In this document: positions 1-7,898 of the stretch, one piece after another
Layout of the letters: every line of letters begins with the position of its first letter
How positions within the stretch are numbered: the stretch's first letter is position 1
Notes under the pieces: generated by a model
Told to the model about the DNA's origin: nothing
The model's input: only the letters and a program-made list of their open reading frames with translations
Databases searched by the model: none
Translations under genes and position numbers: made by a program
NCBI GenBank assembly: GCA_043759595.1
Contig: JAYVLG010000207.1
Span: 1-26,321 of the forward strand
Source: Sulfurirhabdus sp043759595
Lineage (GTDB): Bacteria > Pseudomonadota > Gammaproteobacteria > Burkholderiales > SMCO01
Reading direction: 5' to 3'
Length of the DNA: 26,321 nt

Positions 1-32
1 CCAGTAAAATTCTTACGCTTCGTTTCACTCAC
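1..32 (-). CDS. IS3-family transposase OrfA, first codons only
   Basis: On the minus strand a GTG at 32-30 is preceded by AGGAG with a 6-base gap. It opens a frame reading V-S-E-T-K-R-K-N-F-T before the window edge. That pattern (short charged start, then R-K-x-F-T) is how many IS3-family OrfA proteins begin, just before their helix-turn-helix. OrfA would be the DNA-binding half of an OrfAB transposase. Only ten residues are visible, so the family call leans on the adjoining terminal repeat. Confidence 0.45.
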   Translation of the reverse strand, partial: MSETKRKNFT

Positions 33-97
33 AACCTGCTCCTCTTTACAGCAGGTTACCATCTTAATTCAATGTCCGAAAATTGGGGTCCACTATA
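1..97 (-). mobile_element. IS3-family insertion sequence, 5' end only (runs off the left edge)
   Basis: Read on the minus strand the segment begins at 97 with TATAGTGGACCCCAATTTT, then CGGACA. This resembles the terminal repeat of the complete IS3-family element at 11611-12848, which begins TGTAGTGGTC and also reaches TCCGGACA and ATTAAG at the same offsets. A transposase start follows at position 32. The rest of the element lies outside the window, so completeness cannot be judged. The terminus at 97 is inferred from this similarity; no target duplication can be tested. Confidence 0.6.
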
Positions 98-168
98 GCT
101 CACCTTGATCTAGATTGATTTTTGCTGTCCAATCAGGTCAGGGCCAAAATAATTTACAACTCGCTCCC

Positions 169-1197
169 CTAGCGGATCTCTGGAATACCATGCCGAAAAA
201 GCAAACGGATTTTATGCGGTATCCATTCAAAGGTGCGAAAAAAGTCACTGCGACCACAAATACGTCTGCCTTGAATGTCACGTCGAGTGGCGGCAAGCCG
301 ACCACGTTCCAGCCATAATGCACGAAAACATGCCAGATAGATGGAGTTGAACAACCTGATATCGCGCTTGATAGCCGCGAGTACCATTCCTTCAAATAAT
401 AGCAACAACAGGTGCAGTGGCAGTATCAGATGCATGAATGGTGCCGGATAAGTCAGGTACATAACGAAGCTTTTATTTCGCTCACTCAGCGTTCGGCGTG
501 TTGCCCTTGTTAAAAGCCGGTTTCCCGTAACCTTGCCCCCCCCCAAACTATAACCAACCCTGTGTTTGAAACCCGAATCAGGCAGCGAAATTACGGGGTA
601 CCCAAGAAGCCGCGCCAGCAGACATAGATACATGTCTTCAGCCAAGGAACCAAACCAATCAGGAAATCCACCTACCTCATTCCATAGTTTCTTCGGTATC
701 CAGAGACAAGCGCCAATGATCATGCCAGCTTCCCCAGCCTTTTGCAAAGGAACAGGATTAAGAAATGGGTCCAGGCGGCTACCGATATCTATCAGTTCAT
801 TTGTCTCAGCATTAAATTGTGGCAGTCCAAGAATAATTGGCAGTTTGCTTGATAATGCAGACTTGAAAAGCGTGTTAAGTGCATCAGAAAATAGCGTGGC
901 ATCGTTGTTCAATAGCAGCAAAAAATCCCCGTGTGAAGCTGCAGCCATACGGTTATTACTGACGCAGAAGCCGACATTATGCGCACTAGCAATCAACTTT
1001 ACAGATGGATAGTTTGCACGAATAAATTCAACAGACTCATCTGTTGATGCATCATCATGCACAATTATTTCAATCGGAAAATCACAATTCTGAGACAATA
1101 CAGACTGTAGGCAGGCATCAATCACCCCCATACCATTAAAATTGGCAATGCAGACTGAACAAACAGGCTGCGTTACTTGGTCTGCAACCATTTCCAT
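169..1197 (-). CDS. Family 2 glycosyltransferase, rhamnosyltransferase-like
   Basis: A 342-residue GT-A fold glycosyltransferase expected to move a sugar from a nucleotide donor to a growing surface glycan on the cytoplasmic face. The N-terminal half has the GT2 pattern: SVCIANFNG near residue 18, HDDAST near 47, and a DXD-like LLNNDAT near 97. VGGFPDWFGSLAEDMYLCL near 175 fits the acceptor-side E-D region. A hydrophobic stretch near 255-275 (rich in L, F and P) could anchor it to the membrane. The start at 1197 overlaps the end of the epimerase gene by 25 bases, consistent with translational coupling; codon 3 is a second possible start. It is the last gene of the operon, and no terminator is visible before the insertion-sequence end at 97. 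Donor and acceptor cannot be read from sequence. Confidence 0.85.
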   Translation of the reverse strand: MEMVADQVTQPVCSVCIANFNGMGVIDACLQSVLSQNCDFPIEIIVHDDASTDESVEFIRANYPSVKLIASAHNVGFCVSNNRMAAASHGDFLLLLNNDATLFSDALNTLFKSALSSKLPIILGLPQFNAETNELIDIGSRLDPFLNPVPLQKAGEAGMIIGACLWIPKKLWNEVGGFPDWFGSLAEDMYLCLLARLLGYPVISLPDSGFKHRVGYSLGGGKVTGNRLLTRATRRTLSERNKSFVMYLTYPAPFMHLILPLHLLLLLFEGMVLAAIKRDIRLFNSIYLACFRALWLERGRLAATRRDIQGRRICGRSDFFRTFEWIPHKIRLLFRHGIPEIR

Positions 1198-2090
1198 GTT
1201 CGCAAAACCCCCTCATCCAGTGAAACCCTAGGGTGCCAACCAAGGATGTTCTTAAGCCGGGATGCATCCAATACAATCCCCTTCACATCCACCTGTCTTT
1301 CAGGGCTATACACAATTTGCAAATCATGCTCACAAACCCTTGAAACAATCTCGACCAATTGATTCAGGCTATACCCTGCACCGAAGCCAACGTTATAAAT
1401 TTCATTATTATCGGGCGTATCAATCAAGCGGCAGCATGCATCAACCATATCATCAATATAGAGAAAATCTCTTACAGTATTGCCTTCTCCCCATATTTCC
1501 ATGACCGTCCCTGCTTGAAGATGTGACAGCATCGACCTGATAACGCCAAAACCACTACGCAATGGCTGGTTTGGCCCATAAATATTAGATGGGCGAAGCA
1601 CGCTAACGTACCTGTCAGATGATGCACCAAATGCCCGCATGAACGACTCTACGGTCAATTTTCCAGCACCATGATAAGACAAGGGGCGTAGTGGGTGATC
1701 TTCATCTACGGGCAAGTAATCCGGATTACCATATACTGTACCGCCTGAAGAAATATAAATAAGGCGTTTGATATCCTGTTCCTGCAAAATCCCGAGAAAC
1801 TCTAACGCAGGGCCAATATTCAATGCAGCTTCCATAGCCGGATTTTTTGCAGATACACTTGGGGTTGTGGCACAGGCGAGATGGATCACCGTGTTGCACT
1901 GAGGTAAAATCGCCTGTAATAGCTTTGCATCATCCTGACCACCAAAATGGAATTGAACATTTGGCAATGTATGAGCTGGTGTGTGGTGAGAAAGCACGTG
2001 AACAGAATAACCCAATTCAACCAATTTTCCAGCTAAAGCAAGCCCCAGGAATCCTCCCCCGCCAACAAGCAGGATACCGATACCACTCAT
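1173..2090 (-). CDS. NAD-dependent epimerase/dehydratase (extended SDR)
   Basis: A 305-residue extended short-chain dehydrogenase of the sugar epimerase/dehydratase type, which would remodel a nucleotide sugar for the neighbouring glycosyltransferases. The Rossmann motif GGGGFLG (GxxGxxG) is at residues 10-16, the YISSGGTVYG strand is at 112-121, and IYGPNQP follows. The ATG at 2090 overlaps the TGA of the preceding gene as ATGA and sits directly before the Rossmann strand, so I prefer it to a longer form starting at 2126. Oddity: the active-site segment reads P-L-S-Y-H-G-A-G-K, so the residue four before Lys144 is His140, with the only Tyr one position earlier. The usual motif is Y-x3-K. The protein may be catalytically altered. 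Substrate is unknown. Confidence 0.82.
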   Translation of the reverse strand: MSGIGILLVGGGGFLGLALAGKLVELGYSVHVLSHHTPAHTLPNVQFHFGGQDDAKLLQAILPQCNTVIHLACATTPSVSAKNPAMEAALNIGPALEFLGILQEQDIKRLIYISSGGTVYGNPDYLPVDEDHPLRPLSYHGAGKLTVESFMRAFGASSDRYVSVLRPSNIYGPNQPLRSGFGVIRSMLSHLQAGTVMEIWGEGNTVRDFLYIDDMVDACCRLIDTPDNNEIYNVGFGAGYSLNQLVEIVSRVCEHDLQIVYSPERQVDVKGIVLDASRLKNILGWHPRVSLDEGVLRTWKWLQTK

Positions 2091-3193
2091 TTTTCTGGTC
2101 TCAGTAAAGTCTGGTAAGCATCCCAATACCGTCCTGCACAGTCATCCCATGTACCAATTTGCATTTTTACCCACGCTTTAGCAGCTTCACCAATTTTTCT
2201 ATTCTGCTCAGCTTCTTCAAGAAACATCAACCCACTCCTTAGATTAAAGGATGAATCTGTTAACCAGCCTGTTTCCTTATGCCCTAAAAAATCTCTATGG
2301 GCTGGCAAAGCAGAAGCAATAATAGGCAACCCTGCCGCCATTGCTTCGAGCATGACCTGAGGTCGTCCTTCATCATGCTGACTTAACGTTAACAAACCTG
2401 TCGCGCGGGGAAACCAGTTTTTTAATAGTTCAGAAGGGTGTGTCGGGCCGTGATAACCAACCCATGAAGGCAAAGACATTTCTTCTTGCATGGGGCCAAA
2501 CAGATGTAGTTTGCGCTCCTCTCCAAACAAGCCTTCACCCCATTCAAACAACGGGCCAATCTTATTACGCGTAATACGTGAAATAACTAACCACTGAGGT
2601 ATGGGTTCAAGATGACGAGCTACATCAAACCATGATTGATTTACACCAAAAGGAATCGTGCGAACTTCAGCGACATCTCCAAACCAGGTTTCAAGATCTG
2701 GCTGCATCCAGCTGGCATTGGGTGCCAGAATGCATTTACGTTGTTTGATTACACTTCGCAGCAAAGCACGCATGCCAGGCAATTTCAGCAAACCAAAATC
2801 ACTCCCCAGCACGGTAATTAATGCCGGTATTTTGGTTCCCCATAAAGGCAACGCATTTTGCAACCAATTCACATGTATAACATCCACATCTACATTTCTG
2901 AAATAAGCCTTTCGGAGCATCCAGAGTAATTCTGGTACTTGGATTAATGCCAGTAGTTTTTTATTTCGCAAAATATTCGCAATACCGCCTGAACGTGCCA
3001 GTTCTATTAACCACTCACTATCTTTAGATGTACAGACATTTGTTACATTACTGGGTAAAAAACCTGGAGGCGACCATAAGCACAAATCCACATCATTCAT
3101 TCTGCCAAGTGCAGCCGCCATATCATAGATAAAACGTCCTTGCCAATCTTGTTCATGCTGTGGAAAAGAAGTACTGGTCAAAAGCACTTTCAA
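2087..3193 (-). CDS. Family 4 glycosyltransferase (GT-B fold)
   Basis: A 368-residue GT-B retaining glycosyltransferase. The N-terminal domain starts with MKVLLTSTSFP and a glycine-containing loop (QDWQGRFIYD, residues 16-24), as in GT4 enzymes. The C-terminal domain carries the GT4 signature E-x7-E at Glu275 and Glu283, in HDEGRPQVMLEAMAAGLP. FGPM near 232 and YHGPT near 247 fit the strands before it. It is expected to act in the cytoplasm on a nucleotide-sugar donor. It starts 41 bases after the GT2 stop and its own stop overlaps the epimerase start (ATGA), so it is in the middle of one operon. The sugar transferred cannot be deduced. Confidence 0.85.
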   Translation of the reverse strand: MKVLLTSTSFPQHEQDWQGRFIYDMAAALGRMNDVDLCLWSPPGFLPSNVTNVCTSKDSEWLIELARSGGIANILRNKKLLALIQVPELLWMLRKAYFRNVDVDVIHVNWLQNALPLWGTKIPALITVLGSDFGLLKLPGMRALLRSVIKQRKCILAPNASWMQPDLETWFGDVAEVRTIPFGVNQSWFDVARHLEPIPQWLVISRITRNKIGPLFEWGEGLFGEERKLHLFGPMQEEMSLPSWVGYHGPTHPSELLKNWFPRATGLLTLSQHDEGRPQVMLEAMAAGLPIIASALPAHRDFLGHKETGWLTDSSFNLRSGLMFLEEAEQNRKIGEAAKAWVKMQIGTWDDCAGRYWDAYQTLLRPEK

Positions 3194-3234
3194 CTCAACA
3201 ATGCTCCCGGCAGGCCTTTAGTGGCCAGAATATT

Positions 3235-4119
3235 CTAATGCTCATCAGAACCCGGTTCTTCAATATCTTTATAGTGAAGTGCTGAAATCTGCTCAGATAC
3301 AATACCAATAAGAAAGGTAAAGATTGCTGAAATAAAGAGCAACGCGCTCATATTAGTAAATCGCCCTGACGAAAGGAATGTATAAATATAATAGACTAAA
3401 CCGGTAAGGAAGAACCCAGCGCTAACTGGAAGAAACAGTTTTTGCGGAGAAAAAAGAGTACCTACTTTGATAATAATCAGCAAAAACCGAACCCCATCCC
3501 GCATTGGGCGAATATGACTTTTACCAATACGTCGTGGAGTGTGAATAGGCACATAGGCTACACTGTACCCGGAACGAAAGAAGCTCATCGTAATTGTGGT
3601 GGGATAGGAAAACCCATTAGGTAACAAGTAAAGAAATTTGCGGAATTTTCTGGCATTGACCACTCTGAACCCAGAAGTCAGATCTTCCACATTCTGCCAA
3701 ACCATCCAGCTCGCAAACTTGCTAAACACATCGTTTGCTACCGCACGGTGCGCCCCCGCATGAGAACCTGAAGTTCTGGCTCCCACAACCATGTCAAAGC
3801 CTTCCTCATATTTTGCTAATAGCGCGGGAATATCCTCTGGCTTGTGCTGGCCGTCCGCATCCATGAAGATCAGCACGTCACCCCGGGCTGCCCGGGCACC
3901 AGATTTGACAGCGGCTCCGTTGCCCATGCTATAGCGGTGCAAAATCAGCTTGACCGAGTTGTTCGCGCAAACCTTGGCTGTGTCGTCGGTCGAACCGTCA
4001 TCGACCACGATGATTTCGGCGTTCGGCAGAAGAAGGCACAGGCCGGGCAATAGTTGCGACAGGCTAGCAGCTTCGTTTTTGGCAGGAATAACAATGGAAA
4101 GCATTTTCACATTGTACAT
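3235..4119 (-). CDS. Polyprenol-phosphate sugar synthase-like GT2 with C-terminal membrane segments
   Basis: A 294-residue GT2 of the dolichyl/polyprenyl-phosphate mannose (or glucose) synthase group. Such enzymes load a sugar from a nucleotide donor onto polyprenol phosphate for use by GT-C transferases on the outer face of the membrane. Visible features: LSIVIPAKNEA at the N-terminus, VVDDGSTDDT near 38-47, the metal-binding FMDADGQHKPED near 89-100, and DLTSGFRVVN near 147-156. Two hydrophobic segments near 225-246 and 256-275 are expected to span the membrane. The gene begins 16 bases after the stop of the GT-C gene, and that pairing is the basis for the donor role. No strong ribosome site precedes the ATG at 4119; a later in-frame ATG at 4104 is possible. 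Confidence 0.85.
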   Translation of the reverse strand: MYNVKMLSIVIPAKNEAASLSQLLPGLCLLLPNAEIIVVDDGSTDDTAKVCANNSVKLILHRYSMGNGAAVKSGARAARGDVLIFMDADGQHKPEDIPALLAKYEEGFDMVVGARTSGSHAGAHRAVANDVFSKFASWMVWQNVEDLTSGFRVVNARKFRKFLYLLPNGFSYPTTITMSFFRSGYSVAYVPIHTPRRIGKSHIRPMRDGVRFLLIIIKVGTLFSPQKLFLPVSAGFFLTGLVYYIYTFLSSGRFTNMSALLFISAIFTFLIGIVSEQISALHYKDIEEPGSDEH

Positions 4120-4135
4120 GGATTGGATAAACCCT

Positions 4136-6088
4136 TCATCTGCCTTGTATCAACTGTTTTTCCAGATGCGCGATGTCTCTTGCTCTCATGCCTCTTGGGT
4201 CGAGTTGCTTAATCAAGGCGATTTGTTCGCGTGCTTCGTTGGGGTGATGCATGGCGATGAGGATATTGACCAACCATAGATGTTGATCAATATCTTGCGG
4301 GGCCAACTCAATAGCGCGGTGCGTTGCTTCAGCGGCAGCAGCGTAATCATGTGTAGCATTAAAGCGATAAAAAGCCAGCGCGTTATAAATCAGCGCCTTG
4401 TCTCTCCCGGTAACATTGGGATTGCGCAACGGTGCGTGAAGCAATCGCTCTATTTCAGCCGTATTCAGAGGGCACGTCCCCTTTATTTTACAGTTGACCA
4501 GAGACACCAGAAGATCATTTGTATTCGCAGGTATGGCTTCATGTTCCAGACGATGGGTGAGTTCGTTCAGCCATATTTTCTCCACTGGCTTACCATGCAA
4601 CTCACTAAGAAGAATTAGGCCAAACAACCCATTGATGTTATTTGTATTTAGGGCGGTCGCCTGTTCATAATAATGGCGTGCAAGCAAGTAGTTAGCCGCC
4701 TTCACGGCTGGATCAAAGGTGAGTGCGTTGGCGTACAGGTCACCCATTTCATTATTAGTCCGAGCCGAGACAGGGTGATGCTCAACTTCGGCGGACCAAA
4801 GAGTATAAGAATTTGACCAGGCACTGGCGCGCGAGAACGTGCCGGCGGCAAATAGCGCAATTAATAAAATTGCCACTGCACGACGGGGAAGTCGCGCGCT
4901 AGCGGCAATGAATGGTTCAAGTAAGAGATGAAAAAATGCCAGCAAAATGCCATACATGGGCAGGTAATTCCTGTGCTCGTGGACCAATTCCAGAGGGAAT
5001 ACTGTCGATTCCATGCTGTGCCCGACGAGGAAAAAGAGTATGCCAAACGCGACCAACGGCAGACGCCGGCGCAGCAGCCAAACACTGGCCATTAGGGCAA
5101 TAATTCCAAGCATGGCAGGCAAAGTGGAAATCGGGTCAAACAACTGACGAGAAATAGCAATGTCATCATGATAGACGCCCATCAGAGCGATACTTGGCAG
5201 AACGGTCAAACGCAAATAGAACCAGACCACTCGCGCTTCTGTCATCAGTCGTTCCAGCAGGGTGAAATCTCGTTTTACATAGCCGCCCATAAACCAGTCC
5301 GGGTGCAGAGCGAGATAACCTATAATGGCTAATGCAGGCAGTACGGCGCAGACAATAAAAACAGTAATCAGAAAACGCCGGGCGGCTGGCTGGGCAGCTT
5401 CGAAGCGAAACAGAATAACTTCCACTGCCAGCATGAAGAAGGGCAACAATATGCCATTTTCCTTGCTTAACATGGCAAGTGGCGTATATACAAGCAGACC
5501 GACCAGAATCGCCAACATGCCCCCGCGTTGCCCGCTGTAAAGGCGTGCGCGCCCCCAAAGGTAAAAGATCAAACCAATAAAGGTAAAAAGCGCTGCAAGG
5601 CTGGCCATACGCTGCACCACGTAGAGTACGCTGGTCAAATTTAGTGGGTGCAATAACCAGGCAGCGGAAACGGCGAGTGCAAGCCATTCAGGGTATGCAT
5701 GGGGAAGATCGGGTTGCCGGCATTTGCGATAAAGACCGACTAGCAAGCGGGTCAGAAAAAATATGGCTATACCATTCAGCAGATGAATGGCGAGATTGGT
5801 TACTTTGAAAGGGAACGCTACGGGAAAAGGCGAAATAGTATCTCTGTCAAAGTAATAATTGAAAGCAAAACTCAGCATACTGATTGGGCGACGGAATAAG
5901 CCATTGGGTATGGAAAATGCCGCTTCGGTCATGCTTTCCGGTGAAAGATCATGAAGTCGGAGATGCTGGTTGGAGACGATGTTAAGGCCATCGTCAAATA
6001 TGAACGGGCCATGAAGACCGGGAAGATAAACCAAGACTGCCACCAGCAGGGCAACAAGTAGCATGAAACGAGGAATGAGCTGCCGCAA
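4136..6088 (-). CDS. GT-C family membrane glycosyltransferase with C-terminal TPR domain (TMTC/PMT-like)
   Basis: A 650-residue multi-pass inner-membrane protein with a C-terminal TPR-type helical domain. After the first membrane helix an acidic pair occurs in FDDG at 31-34, in the outward loop where GT-C enzymes keep catalytic acids. RRPISMLSFAFNYYF follows at 66-80, and EHRNYLPMYG lies around residue 375. These are landmarks of TMTC/PMT-like O-glycosyltransferases. From about residue 435 the sequence becomes soluble and TPR-like (NEMGDLYAN, ARHYYEQATALN, AAEATHRAIELAP). The start is a TTG at 6088: AAGGGG lies seven bases upstream, while the first ATG (6064) has no ribosome site. Next to a type IV pilin gene upstream and a polyprenol-phosphate sugar synthase downstream, it could glycosylate the pilin. 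That target is inference; lipopolysaccharide or another protein is possible. Confidence 0.8.
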   Translation of the reverse strand: MRQLIPRFMLLVALLVAVLVYLPGLHGPFIFDDGLNIVSNQHLRLHDLSPESMTEAAFSIPNGLFRRPISMLSFAFNYYFDRDTISPFPVAFPFKVTNLAIHLLNGIAIFFLTRLLVGLYRKCRQPDLPHAYPEWLALAVSAAWLLHPLNLTSVLYVVQRMASLAALFTFIGLIFYLWGRARLYSGQRGGMLAILVGLLVYTPLAMLSKENGILLPFFMLAVEVILFRFEAAQPAARRFLITVFIVCAVLPALAIIGYLALHPDWFMGGYVKRDFTLLERLMTEARVVWFYLRLTVLPSIALMGVYHDDIAISRQLFDPISTLPAMLGIIALMASVWLLRRRLPLVAFGILFFLVGHSMESTVFPLELVHEHRNYLPMYGILLAFFHLLLEPFIAASARLPRRAVAILLIALFAAGTFSRASAWSNSYTLWSAEVEHHPVSARTNNEMGDLYANALTFDPAVKAANYLLARHYYEQATALNTNNINGLFGLILLSELHGKPVEKIWLNELTHRLEHEAIPANTNDLLVSLVNCKIKGTCPLNTAEIERLLHAPLRNPNVTGRDKALIYNALAFYRFNATHDYAAAAEATHRAIELAPQDIDQHLWLVNILIAMHHPNEAREQIALIKQLDPRGMRARDIAHLEKQLIQGR

Positions 6089-6126
6089 ATTGATACCCCT
6101 TCGTGGCCAAAATCAGGTGTTAATAT

Positions 6127-6142
6127 GATAACAAGCGTTATC
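6127..6142. promoter_or_regulatory. Palindrome upstream of the glycosyltransferase operon
   Basis: GATAAC-AAGC-GTTATC is a perfect 6+6 inverted repeat 39 bases before the TTG start of the GT-C gene and downstream of the pilin terminator. Its position suits an operator for the operon. No regulator is encoded nearby, and no convincing sigma-70 boxes can be placed, so the role is inference. Confidence 0.35.
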
Positions 6143-6170
6143 GTGAATTCTTGACACACTATTTTTGCTT

Positions 6171-6203
6171 AAAAAAATTAAGGGGGCCAATGCCCCCTTA
6201 ATT
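6171..6203 (-). terminator. Rho-independent terminator of the pilin gene
   Basis: On the minus strand AAATTAAGGGGGC, a short loop and GCCCCCTTAATTT form a long GC-rich stem followed by a run of T. It sits 33 bases past the pilin stop codon and before the GT-C gene. Most pilin transcripts should stop here, so the glycosyltransferase operon would get only read-through or its own promoter. Confidence 0.88.
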
Positions 6204-6236
6204 TACCAACCATTAATTATGTTACTTATTAATTAA

Positions 6237-6668
6237 TTAAGCTTTAGGATAGAACTTCGAAGCTACAGTACCGTTGACCACCCATGACAGGCCACTTGTC
6301 GCATTACAAGTACCATTATACACAACGGTTTGGTTTGCTGATATACCATTGCCGATTGCATTGTAAGCGATGGTTACAATAGGAGCAGAATACGTACCGC
6401 TAAGTGTGATAGCAGAAACGTACTTGCCAGTAGGTAAAGTCACACCAAGAGAAAGTGCAGTAGGCGTAGAACTCATTACCACTGATGCATCACTACAGGT
6501 AACACCCAAAGCCAGCAGGGTAGGGCCAGCTAAAGCCGGACCTTCCTGCACTTTAGCTTTAATAGTGTAATCCTGATAAGCAGGAATCGCTACTGCAGCC
6601 AAAATACCGATAATTGCAACCACGATCATCAATTCGATCAATGTAAAACCTTGTTGTACTTTTTTCAT
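6237..6668 (-). CDS. pilA: Type IV pilin major subunit (prepilin)
   Basis: A 143-residue type IVa prepilin, the structural subunit of pili used for twitching, adhesion and DNA uptake. The leader is MKKVQQG, cut before Phe by prepilin peptidase. It is followed by the canonical FTLIELMIVVAIIGILAAVA helix with Glu at mature position 5. The globular part is short and rich in Ser, Thr and Gly, and has two cysteines (in VTCSD and NGTCNA) that could form the C-terminal disulfide. Two ATGs are adjacent (6671 and 6668). AGGAG lies 4 bases before the first and 7 before the second, so I take 6668. Transcription from a sigma-54 promoter is strongly suggested (6731-6746), and a terminator follows. The many Ser/Thr residues are possible O-glycosylation sites for the downstream GT-C protein. 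Confidence 0.93.
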   Translation of the reverse strand: MKKVQQGFTLIELMIVVAIIGILAAVAIPAYQDYTIKAKVQEGPALAGPTLLALGVTCSDASVVMSSTPTALSLGVTLPTGKYVSAITLSGTYSAPIVTIAYNAIGNGISANQTVVYNGTCNATSGLSWVVNGTVASKFYPKA

Positions 6669-6730
6669 CATGTAGCTCCTTAATTTTTTCTTGGGAAAAA
6701 ACACAAAATTAATGTGTTTGTTATCTATAA

Positions 6731-6746
6731 AGCAATCTCTGTGCCA
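6731..6746 (-). promoter_or_regulatory. Sigma-54 (RpoN) promoter of pilA
   Basis: Minus-strand TGGCAC-AGAGA-TTGCT matches the -24/-12 consensus TGGCAC-N5-TTGCW exactly, with the required GG-N10-GC spacing. It lies about 60 bases before the pilin start, leaving a leader of about 50 bases. That leader contains an inverted repeat (AAACACA/TGTGTTT at 6700-6720). In other proteobacteria pilA is RpoN-dependent and activated by PilR, so PilSR control is a reasonable inference; the regulator is not in the window. Confidence 0.88.
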
Positions 6747-7043
6747 GATATGGTCTTTATTTAATGAAACCCAGTAATTCTGCCCTATGCTACTGCTATA
6801 ACTGGAATTAATCACATACTTTGCCTAAAAGATTATTGTAATTTCCAAGCCCTGACACTTCTTTTATTAGTACAAATGTGCCCTTTTTTGTCACATGAAA
6901 ATAAACCAATAAAGACATTTAGCTTCTTTCTTCACAACGCAGCCGCCACAAAATAAGCCGTTGCGGTGCATCAGTGAACAACACTCCTTGCTATGAATGG
7001 CGCAATGGAGCGCGCAATTCAACAAACTGCGCTGTTCAACACT
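6747..7043. other. Gene-free stretch upstream of pilA
   Basis: No convincing gene. The part nearest the promoter is AT-rich and has TGTCA-type pentamers on either strand (around 6855 and 6890), where an enhancer-binding activator such as PilR could bind. I cannot assign sites with confidence. Beyond about 6940 the sequence becomes mixed in composition and runs into the 3' end of the hipA remnant. Confidence 0.3.
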
Positions 7044-7703
7044 TTACCGTTTACCCAACAACGCCGACCTGCCTATCGCCACACTTGATTTAATTTCTGA
7101 CGACAGATCCGAAAAGCGTGCATTTTCTAACACTGTTTTCATATCTGACTTTTCTGCAATAGCCACAGCATTGGTGCGGAGACTATTGATTCCCTCTTCC
7201 CAGGCCAGCAGCATCTGCTTCCCTACTTCATGAAACGCAGGAAATTGCTTGGTGGCATATACCACTTCCGGTGCAACCTCTACCATCGCCTGAGCGGTTT
7301 CTTCCACTATTTCCCCCAGTCTTTTTGGTTGGATATTACAGCTTAGCTGGGCAAACAATTCTAGACTTTTGCCGGGGTGCCAGGTTTTTCGCCCTCCCAT
7401 TGAAAGCCCTGGAGAGCTGTTATGGAAACCGGCATAGGCTTGCGTTGTGACTACATCATAGACTGGTGCCAGTGAGACATCGTGTCTACCTGTGTAAGTG
7501 AGAGCGACATTCTTAGCATGACAATCCGCATTGCGCACCATGAATGTGAGCACGATATGCCGCAACAACCGTTCCTGCATTTTGTGTTTTTCTGCTGATG
7601 GCACATAAGCATTAAGCGCCTTAGCGATTCTTTCCCATGTGGTGTTGTATTTTTGTTGCGGCTTCATCCCCAATAAAACACAGAAATCTTCCATTCCACA
7701 TAA
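7044..7703 (-). pseudogene. HipA-like kinase, C-terminal fragment
   Basis: The frame encodes about 216 residues matching only the C-terminal half of HipA-family Ser/Thr kinases, which are usually 400-440 residues long. The catalytic loop is intact: VRNADCHAKNVAL (N-x-D-x-H-x-K-N type) near residues 52-64. The metal-binding APVYDVVTT (family D-F-G equivalent) is near 75-83. Homology-like residues L-C-G extend nine bases upstream of the first ATG (7694) and then meet an in-frame TAA, so the ATP-binding N-terminal half is missing. No HipB-type antitoxin gene adjoins it. It should not be an active toxin. The deletion border falls just before a MITE-like inverted repeat. Confidence 0.75.
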
Positions 7704-7773
7704 TTAGGCCTGACTCCAAAAGCTCAGATTTGCCTTGTACAAAAAATTTCCTGATTAACAAGAAAGCTCAGTT

Positions 7774-7898
7774 TTAACCGCAGAGGCGCTGAGGCGCGGA
7801 GAAATTCAAGACTTAGCGAGAGTAAATAGACTCGCCAAATAACCTTGCATTACAAATTTATTATTTTTGGCACGCCAACTCTGCGCCTCTGCGGTTAA
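7774..7898. repeat. MITE-like element with 16-bp terminal inverted repeats
   Basis: TTAACCGCAGAGGCGC at 7774-7789 is repeated as its perfect reverse complement at 7883-7898, enclosing about 93 bases with no gene. The left arm also contains an internal near-repeat (GAGGCGC twice). The ends resemble the CGCAGAG-rich dispersed repeats seen in many proteobacterial genomes, so this may be a small non-autonomous mobile or palindromic repeat. The rest of 7704-8010 is AT-rich and without a recognisable gene. Confidence 0.6.

Noticed and set aside
5166..5687. 173-codon minus-strand frame inside the GT-C gene
   Set aside because: It lies wholly within the GT-C gene in another frame. Its sequence is Cys/Arg-rich without domain features, while the GT-C frame carries the conserved motifs.
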